From an uncultured Bacteroidia bacterium (GTDB lineage: Bacteria; Bacteroidota; Bacteroidia; Bacteroidales; F082): DNA of 64,000 bases. The stretch covers positions 277,233 through 341,232 of the forward strand of contig CADCJI010000001.1 of assembly GCA_902801625.1 (NCBI GenBank), written 5' to 3'. Below the pieces are notes generated by a model that was not told the DNA's origin, did not search any database, and worked only from the letters and a program-made list of their open reading frames with translations. The translations under genes were made by a program, and so were the position numbers. Positions 34,062-44,200 of this stretch are shown one piece after another (position 1 is the stretch's first letter; each line of letters starts with the position of its first letter).

Positions 34062-34454
34062 ATGGCTACCATATTCTCAAGAATCGTGAAAGGGGAAATC
34101 CCTTGTTATAAGATTGCCGAAGACGAGCGTTTCTTTGCCTTTATGGACATCAATCCTGTTGCTGTGGGTCACACCCTGGTGATTCCCAAGCGCGAGGATG
34201 ACTACATCTTCAACCTCGAGGACGACGAAATCGGTGCCATGATGGTCTTTGCCAAGAAAGTGGCTAAGGCCATCGAGAAGGCTGTGCCCTGCAAGCGCAT
34301 CGGCGTGGCCGTCATCGGCTTGGAAGTGCCTCATGCGCATATCCACCTCATTCCCATCTCTCAGGAAGGCGATATGGACTTCAAGAAAGAACATGTGCAT
34401 ATGAGTGATGACGAATTTCGTGAGGTGCAGAAACGTATTGTGGAGAATCTTTAA
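34062..34454 (+). CDS. HIT family nucleotide-binding protein (HINT-like)
   Basis: 130 residues. The histidine triad VPHAHIHLIPI is at about residues 88-98, and the N-terminal FSRIVKGEIPCYKIAED with FMDINPVAVGHTLVIPK is the standard HINT core. The family hydrolyses purine nucleoside phosphoramidates and adenylated compounds. It is next to greA, an arrangement common in Bacteroidota, and likely in the same transcript. A dispersed 128-bp repeat begins right after its stop. Confidence 0.93.
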   Translation: MATIFSRIVKGEIPCYKIAEDERFFAFMDINPVAVGHTLVIPKREDDYIFNLEDDEIGAMMVFAKKVAKAIEKAVPCKRIGVAVIGLEVPHAHIHLIPISQEGDMDFKKEHVHMSDDEFREVQKRIVENL

Positions 34455-34457
34455 GGA

Positions 34458-34585
34458 GATTCCCCTTCGGGAAATGGAGTTATCAAATTAGTTTAATGCG
34501 GCGGCTTGTAGCGCTTACGGTTTGTAGGCTCTGCAGGCCGCTGCTTGTTGGCCACACTTCGGCGCTCCATTCCCGAAAGGGAATC
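34458..34585. repeat. ~125-bp inverted-repeat-ended element, copy A
   Basis: Left end GATTCCC-CTTC-GGGAAATGGAG, right end CTCCATTCCC-GAAA-GGGAATC; the ends are inverted copies and each is itself a small hairpin. Inside are GCGGCGGC and GCCGCTGC with TTGTAGCGCTTACGGTTTG between. Two more copies are at 51079 and 60319. Confidence 0.75.
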
Positions 34586-34604
34586 TATACATTGTTTTTT
34601 TTGT

Positions 34605-34612
34605 TATCTTTG
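34605..34612 (+). promoter_or_regulatory. -7 element (TATCTTTG) for the T9SS Plug gene
   Basis: TATCTTTG followed by CCG, 16 bases before the ATG at 34629 and 20 bases after repeat copy A. Confidence 0.6.
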
Positions 34613-34628
34613 CCGAAATTATTGACCA

Positions 34629-35900
34629 ATGAAAAGAATCACCTTGTTACTATTGGCGCTTTGTGTAATGACAGGTATGTTTGCCCAGGATTTCGACCTG
34701 CCCTGTGGCAACCTTAATTACAAGCCAGAAATACAGACTGTATTGCTTTATGCTGACGACAACCAGCTGAACGACCCCATTATCCCATTAGAGGATATGA
34801 TGGGCCGTTTGACCCTTTCGTTCGACATTATTGATGGGCAAGGCGAGGTACTCAACTACACCTTCATCCATTGCAGCCACGATTGGCAACCCTCTGATAT
34901 GCAGCGCATACAATACGCCTCGGGCTTTGAGTCAGATCGCTTGGACGACTATGCTTTTTCACGCAACACCTTGATAGAATATGTCAACTACCACCTTACC
35001 TTTCCAAGAGAGGACATGGTGCCGCTTATTTCAGGCAACTATCTGCTTATCGTTTACGGCGACGATTTGAACGATTTGTATCTGACCCGCCGTTTCATGG
35101 TGGTTGACGAAAAAGCTCATGTGGGTGCTACTGTGCCGCGTTATCCCGACGACCTCAATTACACCGATACGCACCAGCAACTCAATGTTAAGGTGAACAT
35201 GAACAACTATTTGACGGGTAATACGCAGCAGTACAGCTTTTTGACTATCCGACAAAATGGTCGTTGGGACAATGCTGCCGAAGGCTTGAAGCCTACATAC
35301 GTCTATCCCGACTATATCTCCTTCGAGCATCATCCTCAAACGGTTTTTGAGGCAGCCAACCAATACAGACGTTTCAATACGAGCAACTTCTATTTCCAAT
35401 CTGAAAACTTGGCCCACATTCGTCAGACTGACGAGTGTTTTGAAATCGATATTGCCACTTGTGAGTCGCGGGCAAGGCTTGCCTACACCTCTTACGAGGA
35501 CATTCACGGCGAGAAATTCGTTTACGTGGAAAATGAGAACCTCGATAACTCGACTGAGGCCGACTATTGCCGTGTCAACTTCTTTTACAAGAGCGAGGCA
35601 CCGCTGACCCACGAGGACATCTATATCATGGGTGCGCTCAACGACTGGTGCTTCAATGAGAGCAACAAGATGACCTACGACTACCGTCTGCGCGGCTACA
35701 CCTGCTCGATGGTGCTCAAACAAGGCTACTACAACTTCATGTTCGTCACCCTCGACCACCAGACCCACGAAATCATGACTGATATGACCGCTGGCAACCA
35801 CTGGGAGACTAACAATGTCTACAAGCTATATTTCTATTTCTACAACGCTCTCAAGGGTTATGATGAGCTGGTTGGCTATTCCACGGTGAATTCACATTAA
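34629..35900 (+). CDS. DUF5103 protein, type IX secretion system Plug
   Basis: 423 residues with a signal peptide (MKRITLLLLALCVMTGMFA). The family pattern is clear: LTLSFDIIDGQGEVLNYTFIHCSHDWQPSDM, SGNYLLIVYGDDLNDLYLTRRF, then HQQLNVKVNMNN and the carbohydrate-binding-like end DIYIMGALNDWCFNESNKM. DUF5103 proteins have been identified as the Plug that closes the SprA translocon on the periplasmic side in T9SS. It stands alone, as T9SS genes often do, and fits the sorting-domain cargo elsewhere in the window. Confidence 0.88.
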   Translation: MKRITLLLLALCVMTGMFAQDFDLPCGNLNYKPEIQTVLLYADDNQLNDPIIPLEDMMGRLTLSFDIIDGQGEVLNYTFIHCSHDWQPSDMQRIQYASGFESDRLDDYAFSRNTLIEYVNYHLTFPREDMVPLISGNYLLIVYGDDLNDLYLTRRFMVVDEKAHVGATVPRYPDDLNYTDTHQQLNVKVNMNNYLTGNTQQYSFLTIRQNGRWDNAAEGLKPTYVYPDYISFEHHPQTVFEAANQYRRFNTSNFYFQSENLAHIRQTDECFEIDIATCESRARLAYTSYEDIHGEKFVYVENENLDNSTEADYCRVNFFYKSEAPLTHEDIYIMGALNDWCFNESNKMTYDYRLRGYTCSMVLKQGYYNFMFVTLDHQTHEIMTDMTAGNHWETNNVYKLYFYFYNALKGYDELVGYSTVNSH

Positions 35901-35906
35901 TTGTCT

Positions 35907-35993
35907 CACGCAGAATACGCAGAATTATGAGAAACGCAAAGCGACGCAAAAATAGCAGCCGGTAGGCTCTGCGATTTCTGTGGATTCTGCGTG
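35907..35993. repeat. Imperfect inverted repeat upstream of priA
   Basis: CACGCAGAATACGCAGAA (35907-35924) pairs with TTCTGTGGATTCTGCGTG (35976-35993) with two mismatches. Such CACGCAGAAT hairpins are a dispersed repeat type in Bacteroidota. The right arm ends on an in-frame GTG that is not taken as the priA start. Confidence 0.55.
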
Positions 35994-36011
35994 CAAAAAA
36001 GACCTATTCCC

Positions 36012-38495
36012 ATGAGCGAGTCCCGTATCACTCTCTTTGCCGAAGTTCTCCTGCCGATTCCCGTGCCAGGTACTTTTACCTATCGTGTGCCTTTCGTTTT
36101 GAACGAACAGGTGCGTGTGGGGCAACGAGCGGTGGTGCAGTTCGGCAAGACCAAAATCATGTCGGGGTTGATTGTCGGGTTGACGGAACAGGTGCCTTCG
36201 GTCGAAGTCAAATTCCTGATGGATTTGTTAGATGACCAGCCGATTGTGAATGAGAGGCAACTGAGGTTTTGGGACTGGGTGAAGGCTTACTACATGTGTC
36301 ATCTCGGCGAGGTGATGCAAGCCGCTTTGCCCTCGGCATTGAAGCTGAGCAGCGAGACCACCGTAGCTCTGTCGCCCGACTATGTCCTCGATTCGGTAGC
36401 TTTGAACGACTTCGAATACCTTATTGTAGAAGCCTTGCAAATCAAGCCGAAGATTGCCATCAGCGAGGTGAGCAAGATCATAGGTTTCAAGAAGGTGATG
36501 CCCCTTGTCCATTCGATGATGGAGAAGGGCATCCTCGTGATGGAGGAAGAGCTGAATGAGAAATACAAGGCAAAATACGAGCGTTTTGTGCGTCTTGCAG
36601 GGACATACCGTGACGAGGCCAAGGTGCATGAGTTGATGGACAACCTCACCAAGCGTGCTTACAAACAGTTGGAGGTCTTGCTCGCCTTCATCACTCTTGG
36701 CGGTGATGCCGATAACGATATTATGGCCAAGGCTTTGCTGGAAAAAGCCAATGCCACATCCTCGATACTGAAAAACATGGCCGAGAAAGGTGTTTTTGAG
36801 GTCTATGAGCGAAAAGTGAGTCGTCTAAAGGAGTTTAAGGTGCAGACCGATGTGGACAGCATCCGGCTTACAGAAGCCCAACAGAGGGCCTACAATGGCA
36901 TTAAGGCGGGTTTTGAGGGAAGGAAGCCTGTGTTGCTCCATGGTGTGACTTCAAGCGGAAAGACGGCCATTTATATCAAATTGATCAAGGAAGCCATCGA
37001 CCAAGGAAAGCAGGTCTTGTATCTCTTGCCAGAAATTGCACTTACGGCACAAATCATAAACCGTCTAAAAGAGTATTTTGGCGACAGGCTGGGTGTGTAT
37101 CATTCTCGTTATGGCAACAATGAGCGGGTTGAGGTTTGGGAGCAAGTACGTGATTTTGGTCAGACGCAATCGCCTAAACATCAAATTATTATTGGTTCGC
37201 GATCGGCCATTTTCTTGCCTTACTCCGACATTGGCCTCATCATCGTGGATGAGGAGCATGACAGCAGCTTCAAGCAAATCGACCCTGCACCGCGCTACAA
37301 TGCCCGCGATGCCGCCATCGTGCTGGCTGCCATGCATCAGGCAAACATCGTGTTAGGCTCGGCTACACCTTCATACGAAAGCTATTTCAATGCCTTGAAT
37401 GGCCGTTATCATTTGGTGGAAATTACTGAGCGTTTTGGAGGTGTGCAGATGCCTGAAATCATCCTCAGCGACATGCGTGTGGAACGTCGTCGCAAAACCA
37501 TGAAGGCCGATTTTGGCAGCACTTTGCTGGATGCGATGAAAGAGACCTTGGACGAGCATAACCAGACCATTTTGTTCCAAAACCGACGCGGATTCTCGCT
37601 GCGTTTGGAATGCGACGAATGCCATTATGTACCCCAATGCATCAACTGTGATGTGAGCCTTATCTATCACAAGAGCCAAAATGTGCTGCGTTGTCATTAC
37701 TGCGGCTACACAGCCAGTGTTCCGACCGAATGTCCAGTGTGTCATAGTACAAACATCCGAATGCATGGTTTTGGTACTGAGAAGATCGAGGAGGATTTGA
37801 GCCTTGTCATGCCTGAGGCAAAAGTTGCGCGTCTCGACCTTGACACCACGCGCTCGAAAAGCGACTACCAAAGCATTTTGGAGGCTTTCCAAGACCATGA
37901 AACCAACATTCTTGTGGGTACGCAGATGGTCACCAAGGGCTTGGACTTCGATTCGGTGAAAGTGGTGGGCATCCTCAACGCCGACAATATGCTTTCTTTC
38001 CCTGATTTCCGCGCCCATGAGCGCAGTTTCCAGCTGATGGCTCAGGTGGCAGGTAGGGCTGGCCGCAAAGGCAAGCAGGGCAAGGTCATAATCCAAACTT
38101 ATGAGCCAGCGCATCACGTGTTGCAAGACGTGTTGCGCAACGACTTCCGCGGGCTTTACGAGAAGCAAATGGTCATCCGTCGCCAATTCGGCTATCCGCC
38201 GTTCTACCGTCTCATTCTCATTCGTTTGAAACACAAGGACTACCAAAAACTCAATCCTGCTGCGGCGGAATTGGCTGCCATGCTTCGCCCTATCTTCAAG
38301 CAGGATTTGCTTGGGCCAGAATACCCCGTGGTTTCAAGAGTCAAGAATCTGTATATCAAGCAGATGATGGTGAAGTTTAGGCGGGACTACAACACCCAAA
38401 AGGTGAAGGAATTGATTGCGCAGCAGATTTGTTTGTTCCAGCAGAATTCCGACTACAAATCCGTCCAAGTCCAAATCGACGTCGACCCGATGTAA
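36012..38495 (+). CDS. priA: Primosomal replication protein N' (PriA helicase)
   Basis: 827 residues from the ATG at 36012; an in-frame GTG at 35991 lies inside a repeat and is disfavoured. PriA restarts stalled forks. The N-terminal DNA-binding domain (LPIPVPGTFTYRVP, VGQRAVVQFGKTK) is followed by Walker A GVTSSGKTAIYI and the DEEH box (IIVDEEHDSSFKQ). The zinc region has CDECHYVPQCINCD and CHYCGYTASVPTECPVC, eight Cys in all. GTQMVTKGLDFDSVKVV and QVAGRAGRKGKQG are motifs V and VI. Complete and ordinary. Confidence 0.97.
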   Translation: MSESRITLFAEVLLPIPVPGTFTYRVPFVLNEQVRVGQRAVVQFGKTKIMSGLIVGLTEQVPSVEVKFLMDLLDDQPIVNERQLRFWDWVKAYYMCHLGEVMQAALPSALKLSSETTVALSPDYVLDSVALNDFEYLIVEALQIKPKIAISEVSKIIGFKKVMPLVHSMMEKGILVMEEELNEKYKAKYERFVRLAGTYRDEAKVHELMDNLTKRAYKQLEVLLAFITLGGDADNDIMAKALLEKANATSSILKNMAEKGVFEVYERKVSRLKEFKVQTDVDSIRLTEAQQRAYNGIKAGFEGRKPVLLHGVTSSGKTAIYIKLIKEAIDQGKQVLYLLPEIALTAQIINRLKEYFGDRLGVYHSRYGNNERVEVWEQVRDFGQTQSPKHQIIIGSRSAIFLPYSDIGLIIVDEEHDSSFKQIDPAPRYNARDAAIVLAAMHQANIVLGSATPSYESYFNALNGRYHLVEITERFGGVQMPEIILSDMRVERRRKTMKADFGSTLLDAMKETLDEHNQTILFQNRRGFSLRLECDECHYVPQCINCDVSLIYHKSQNVLRCHYCGYTASVPTECPVCHSTNIRMHGFGTEKIEEDLSLVMPEAKVARLDLDTTRSKSDYQSILEAFQDHETNILVGTQMVTKGLDFDSVKVVGILNADNMLSFPDFRAHERSFQLMAQVAGRAGRKGKQGKVIIQTYEPAHHVLQDVLRNDFRGLYEKQMVIRRQFGYPPFYRLILIRLKHKDYQKLNPAAAELAAMLRPIFKQDLLGPEYPVVSRVKNLYIKQMMVKFRRDYNTQKVKELIAQQICLFQQNSDYKSVQVQIDVDPM

Positions 38496-38507
38496 GTTGT
38501 TGCTACA

Positions 38508-38560
38508 GCAGCCATGTCATGCCAATGCCGACATGTGCGTTTGTGGGCATCTATGGCTGC
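38508..38560 (+). repeat. REP-like palindrome, copy 3 (single)
   Basis: Arms GCAGCCAT and ATGGCTGC are perfectly complementary. The core CATGTCATGCC ... GGGCATCTATG matches copy 1 with a compensated change (ATGCC/GGCAT in place of ATTCC/GGAAT). It lies between priA and the second TonB-type gene. Confidence 0.7.
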
Positions 38561-38633
38561 GTCGTATCGGTCAACAGAACTGAAGATGCTCATTTTCTGC
38601 AACATTTTTGACGCTGTATTGCCCAAAAAGACC

Positions 38634-38641
38634 TATTTTTG
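38634..38641 (+). promoter_or_regulatory. -7 element (TATTTTTG)
   Basis: TATTTTTG followed by CAG, 33 bases before the ATG at 38675; an in-frame ATG-like extension upstream would overlap it. Confidence 0.55.
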
Positions 38642-38674
38642 CAGTTTTCTAAAACGAGCAAACAATTCCCTTCT

Positions 38675-41152
38675 ATGAAAAGACAACTCCTTGTAATACT
38701 GTCACTTCTATTCAGTCTTCCGTATACCTACGCTATCACTGTTAAAGGTCGCGTTTTTGACAACTCAACAGGTCATCCCATGGAATACGCCACGGTGCGG
38801 GCTTGCACCTTGCCCGACAAGACTTTCGTTTCGGGTTGCGTTACCGACCCTACGGGACACTTTACCTTGGAACTTGAGAAAGGCCGCTATGAGCTTGAAA
38901 TCCAGTATATGGGATTCAATACCTCCTATAAAAATGTCAATCTCGACGGCTCAAAGAGCACGGTCGATGTAGGAAAAATCAATCTTTCGCCTGACAGCCG
39001 CATGCTGAATGAGGTGAATGTGGTGGCAGAGAAGAGTACCTACGAGATGACCTTGGACAAACATGTCTTCAATGTGGGAAAGGATGTGGCCAACACTGCA
39101 GGCAACGCCATCGAGGTGCTGGAGAACATCCCTGCCGTTTCGGTCGATGTGGAAGGCAATGTGAGCCTTCGTGGTGATGACGGTGTGCGTATCCTAATCG
39201 ATGGCAAGGAGTCGGGCCTCTCGGGTATGAGCACCCAAGATGCTTTGCGCACCTTGCAGGGCGACATGATTGAACGCATCGAGGTCATCACCAACCCTTC
39301 GGTACGCTACGATGCCGAAGGCTCGGCAGGCATCATCAATATCATCTTGAAAAAGGATAAACGCCAAGGCTTCAATGGCGCGGTCAACATCAGAGGTGGT
39401 TATCCTTGGATGTACGGTGCCAGTCTTTCGGGCAACTACCGCCTGAAACGTTGGAACTTCTTCGGTAGCTATGGCTTCAACAATCGTCGAAATATTGGCG
39501 GCGGTGTCAATAAGACCAAGCGCTTCAGTGATATCATTGAAGGCGATACCCTCTTCACACAAATTACCGACCAGACCACTGAACGTAGGATGAACCGTAT
39601 GGGTCATAATGTGCGCGTGGGTGCCGACTATTACATCACTGACCATGATATTGTGAGTGCCGCATTCGTCTACCGTTATGGCAAACTGGAGACGCATCCC
39701 GAGGTGCGTTATTCCGATGAGTATCCGCTTTGGGACTCCGCTTCGTATGATGTGCGCGCCGAGGATTATTGGGAGTACGACCCGATGTATGAGGTCACCC
39801 TTGACTATGACAAGACCTTTGAACGCAAAGGCCGCAGCCTGAAGGCTAATGTGCGTTTCTTCACCAATACCGAGAATGCGGGCTCCGACATCAACGAGTC
39901 GCTCTATCCTAATGCGGATGCGCAACAAGCTTTATGGACCATTTATCAGAAGACGGGCAATGATCAGCGCATGCGCAACCTGCAGGCCAGTATCGACTAT
40001 GTGCATCCCTTCCTCACCAAGGCGCAGTGGGAGATTGGCGCGAAATACACCAACCGTAATATTCTGAGCAACGACAGCGTTTGGCAGAAGAATGACGGTA
40101 TTTGGGAGCCTTTGGGCAACTATTGCTACGACTACGAATACAGCGAACAGGTGGCCGCACTCTACACCAGCCTCGGCAACGAATGGGGCCGCTGGTCTGG
40201 TCAGGTGGGTCTGCGTGCCGAGATGACCGACATCATGACCAACCTGAAAGGCTATGCCCACGACGGCAATGACTCCATCAACGGAGGCAAGCCTTACTTT
40301 GACTTCTTTCCGAGTGCTCACATCAACTATTCGGTGAATGAATTCAACCAGTTCCAGGTGAGCTACACGCGTCGTATTCGCCGTCCGGGTTTCTGGCAAA
40401 TGAGCCCCTTCCGTTCTTACAACGACAACCGCAACATTCGCCTTGGCAACCCCGCCTTGACGCCGACCTATATGGACAGCTACGAACTCGGTTACATCCA
40501 CTTCTGGGACAAGGCCAGCTTCAACTTTACGACCTATTACCGCCACGGTACTAACATGATCCGTCATTACACCTATGAGGATGATGGCGTGTTCTACAGC
40601 ATGCCCATCAACTTCGGCAAGGCCGATGACTTTGGTGTGGAGATGGTGGCCCAAGGCCAGATGACGAAATGGTGGAACCTTAACGGCAATGTTAACTTCT
40701 TCCGTTCCCAATTCAATGGCACCATCAATGACAAGGTCTATGATGATGCCACTTGGATGCTCTTCGGACGCGCTGTGTCGAAGTTCAAGGTAAGCAATTG
40801 GTTTGACCTTCAACTGACGGCTCACATTATGGGTCCACACAAGGAGCCTTTGGGCATGCACAAGGGCAACTGGTGGATGGACCTCGCCGTGAGCAAGGAA
40901 ATTTTCAACGGCAACGGCACCATCACTTTCAATGTGCGCGACCTTTTCAACTCTCGCAGTTGGGGTGGCGAGTCGTGGGGCGACGGCTTCTGGCAGTACA
41001 ACACCAGCACTTGGAACCGCCGTTCGTTCTCGCTCAACTTCAACTACCGCATCAATCAGCAGAACATCAAACGCAACCGTCCCGATGGTGAAGGCGGTGG
41101 CGACGATGAAGGCGGCGGTGGCGGTGAAGAACAATCGGGAGAGGATTATTGA
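38675..41152 (+). CDS. TonB-dependent receptor-like outer-membrane beta-barrel protein
   Basis: 825 residues from the ATG at 38675 (signal peptide MKRQLLVILSLLFSLPYTYA). A carboxypeptidase-like domain (GRVFDNSTGHPMEYATV) is followed by a plug (NAIEVLENIPAVSVDVEGNV, RILIDGKESGLSG, DMIERIEVITNPSVRYDAEG) and a barrel of the OMP_b-brl_3 type. The barrel ends at SFSLNFNYRI, after which ~35 residues rich in Gly, Glu and Asp form a tail. Substrate unknown; it has no TonB box that I can identify. The acidic tail is unusual for this family and would face the periplasm. Confidence 0.9.
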   Translation: MKRQLLVILSLLFSLPYTYAITVKGRVFDNSTGHPMEYATVRACTLPDKTFVSGCVTDPTGHFTLELEKGRYELEIQYMGFNTSYKNVNLDGSKSTVDVGKINLSPDSRMLNEVNVVAEKSTYEMTLDKHVFNVGKDVANTAGNAIEVLENIPAVSVDVEGNVSLRGDDGVRILIDGKESGLSGMSTQDALRTLQGDMIERIEVITNPSVRYDAEGSAGIINIILKKDKRQGFNGAVNIRGGYPWMYGASLSGNYRLKRWNFFGSYGFNNRRNIGGGVNKTKRFSDIIEGDTLFTQITDQTTERRMNRMGHNVRVGADYYITDHDIVSAAFVYRYGKLETHPEVRYSDEYPLWDSASYDVRAEDYWEYDPMYEVTLDYDKTFERKGRSLKANVRFFTNTENAGSDINESLYPNADAQQALWTIYQKTGNDQRMRNLQASIDYVHPFLTKAQWEIGAKYTNRNILSNDSVWQKNDGIWEPLGNYCYDYEYSEQVAALYTSLGNEWGRWSGQVGLRAEMTDIMTNLKGYAHDGNDSINGGKPYFDFFPSAHINYSVNEFNQFQVSYTRRIRRPGFWQMSPFRSYNDNRNIRLGNPALTPTYMDSYELGYIHFWDKASFNFTTYYRHGTNMIRHYTYEDDGVFYSMPINFGKADDFGVEMVAQGQMTKWWNLNGNVNFFRSQFNGTINDKVYDDATWMLFGRAVSKFKVSNWFDLQLTAHIMGPHKEPLGMHKGNWWMDLAVSKEIFNGNGTITFNVRDLFNSRSWGGESWGDGFWQYNTSTWNRRSFSLNFNYRINQQNIKRNRPDGEGGGDDEGGGGGEEQSGEDY

Positions 41153-41191
41153 TTTTTAAGAAAATTGGTTAAAGCATACCGATAAAAAAAC

Positions 41192-41199
41192 TATCTTTG
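41192..41199 (+). promoter_or_regulatory. -7 element (TATCTTTG) for purL
   Basis: TATCTTTG followed by CGCC, 32 bases before the ATG at 41232. Confidence 0.6.
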
Positions 41200-41231
41200 C
41201 GCCATCGTTCTATGCATAAAACCTTGCGCTT

Positions 41232-44200
41232 ATGGTATGCTTTTTCCAATCTGACAATCAGCGAGTTATAGCCGTTGATTCCAAATCAGAACTTTCCGAG
41301 GAAACCGTTTCCAAACTCAGGTGGCTTTTTGGTAATGCCGCAAAAATCGAAAAAGACACGGTGAAAGGCCATTTCGTCGGGCCGCGCCGCGAGATGATTA
41401 CGCCTTGGAGCACCAATGCCGTCGAGATTACTCAAAACATGGGCATCAAAGGCATCATCCGCATCGAGGAGTTCCAGAAAGTGGACTCAAAGAAAGCCCC
41501 TTACGACCCGATGCTGCAAAACCGTTACGAGAACCTTGACCAAAATGTGTTCTCCGTCGACCGCAAGCCTGAACCGCTGAAATACATCGACGACATTGAG
41601 ACTTACAACCAGCAGGAAGGTCTGGCGCTGAGTAGCGAAGAAATGGAATACCTGAAAGGCATCTCTGCCAAGATTGGACGCAAACTGACTGATAGCGAGG
41701 TGTATGGCTTTGCGCAGGTCAACTCCGAACATTGTCGTCACAAGATTTTTAACGGCACCTTCGTCATCGATGGCAAGCAGATGCCCAACACGCTCTTTGC
41801 CCTCATCAAGAAGACCTCGAAGATGAACCCCAACCGCCTCGTGTCGGCATACAAAGATAATGTGGCTTTCATCCTCGGTCCCAAGGTGGAGCAGTTCGCT
41901 CCCGCCGAGCCCAACAAGCCATCGGCCTTCCAAATCAAGCCCATTGAGACGGTGATATCGCTGAAAGCCGAGACGCACAATTTCCCGACCACCGTGGAGC
42001 CTTTCAATGGTGCAGCCACGGGTAGCGGCGGCGAAATCCGCGACCGTTTAGCAGGTGGTCAGGGTAGCTTGCCTTTGGCGGGCACTGCAGTTTATATGAC
42101 TTCCTATCCCCGCACGGAGCAAGGTCGTGAGTGGGAGAAAGACATCGAGCCGCGCAAGTGGTTGTATCAGACACCGGAAGAGATTCTCATCAAGGCCTCC
42201 AATGGTGCCTCCGACTTCGGCAACAAGTTCGGCCAGCCCCTCATCAACGGCAGCTTGCTGACCTTTGAGCATAGCGAGAAAGAGACATTGGGCTACGACA
42301 AGGTCATCATGCTGGCCGGTGGCATAGGTTTTGCTAAGGTGAAGGATGCCAAGAAGTTGGAACCTGAGGAGGGCGATGTCATCATCGTTCTCGGTGGTGA
42401 CAACTACCGCATCGGTATGGGCGGCGGTGCTGTGTCGAGCGTCGATACGGGCCAATATAGCAACGCCATCGAGCTGAACGCCGTGCAGCGTGCCAACCCT
42501 GAGATGCAGAAGCGCGTGAGTAATGTGATTCGTGCGATGGCCGAGAGTGATCATAACCCCATCCGCAGCATCCACGACCACGGTGCGGGAGGTCACCTCA
42601 ACTGCCTTAGTGAGCTTATCGAGGACGCAGGTGGTGTGGTTTATGTCGACAACCTGCCTGTTGGTGACCCGACTTTATCCGACAAGGAAATCATAGGCAA
42701 TGAGTCTCAGGAACGCATGGGCTTGTTGGTTAACAAGAAGGACAAGGAAATTATCAAGGAGACCGCCGAACGCGAGCGGGCACCGTATTATGAAGTGGGT
42801 GAGGTGACGGGTGACGAGCGCCTGCGTTTTGTCCGCAAGAAAGGCAAGGCTCCCATTGACTTGGCTATCTCCGACTTCTTCGGCAGTGCGCCTAAGACGA
42901 TTTTAAAGGACAAGACCAAACCTTATCATTTCAAGAAAATCAGTTACACCAAGCGCGACATACACAAGTACCTCAACAATGTGCTGCAAATGGAAGCTGT
43001 GGCCTGCAAAGACTGGCTCACCAACAAGGTGGACCGCTCCGTGACGGGTCGTGTGGCGCAGCAGCAGTGTGTGGGCGAGATACAATTGCCTTTGAGCAAC
43101 CTCGGTATTAGTGCTTTGGACTACAACGGCAGGCGAGGCATTGCCACCGCCTTGGGTCACGCTCCGATAGCGGGTCTCATCGACCCGGCCGCCGCATCGC
43201 GTCTTTCGGTTTCCGAGGCTTTGACCAATATTCTATGGGCTCCGATTGAAGGTAACCTTGAAGGTGTTTCGCTGAGCGCCAACTGGATGTGGCCTGCCAA
43301 GCAGGAAGGCGAGACCGCCCGTCTCTATGAAGCCGTGAAGGCCTTGAGCGACTATTGCGTGGCTTTGGGCATCAATGTGCCGACAGGCAAGGACAGCCTC
43401 TCGATGACACAGAAATATCCCGATGGTGAGAAGGTTGTAGCTCCTGGAACGGTTATCGTTTCCGCCGCGGGCGAGGTCTCGAACATTCGTCAGGTCATTC
43501 GCCCCGTAATGAAGGCCGATGAGAACACAGAACTCCTTTACATCGATTTCTCAAAGGATGGTTTCGAATTGGGTGGTAGCAGCTTTGCCCAAAGCATCGG
43601 CGCCATCGGTCAGGCTGTGCCTGATGTGAAGAGTGTCAACTACTTCAAAAAGTGCTTCAACGCTATTCAGAAGCTCATTGAGAGCAATCTTATTTTGGCA
43701 GGTCACGATGTGTCGGCTGGTGGTTTGATCACCACTTTGTTGGAGATGAACTTCGCCAACACGACTTACGGCATGAACCTCGACCTCAGCGCCTTCGACA
43801 AGGACGACTTGATGGCCGTGCTCTTCTGCGAGAAGCCATCGGTGGTCATCCAAGTCTCCAACGACGGCATCGCCAACCGTATGTTACGCGAACTGGGCAT
43901 TGCCTTCAAGATGATCGGCAAGCCTCATGCCAAGCGTCAGGTCAACATCCTGCATGCCGAACACAACTACATCTTCGACATCGACGAGTTGCGCGACACT
44001 TGGTTCAAGTCGTCGTACCTGCTCGACCGCAAGCAAAGCGGTCCGCGCAAGGCCATGGAGCGTTTCATGAACTATAAGAAACAGTATCTGCATTATAGCT
44101 TTGGCAGAAACTTCACTGGCACCGCCGCAAGCCTTGGCATCGACATGCACCGCCGCCAGCCCACAGGCATCAATGCGGCCATCATCCGCGAGAAAGGCTG

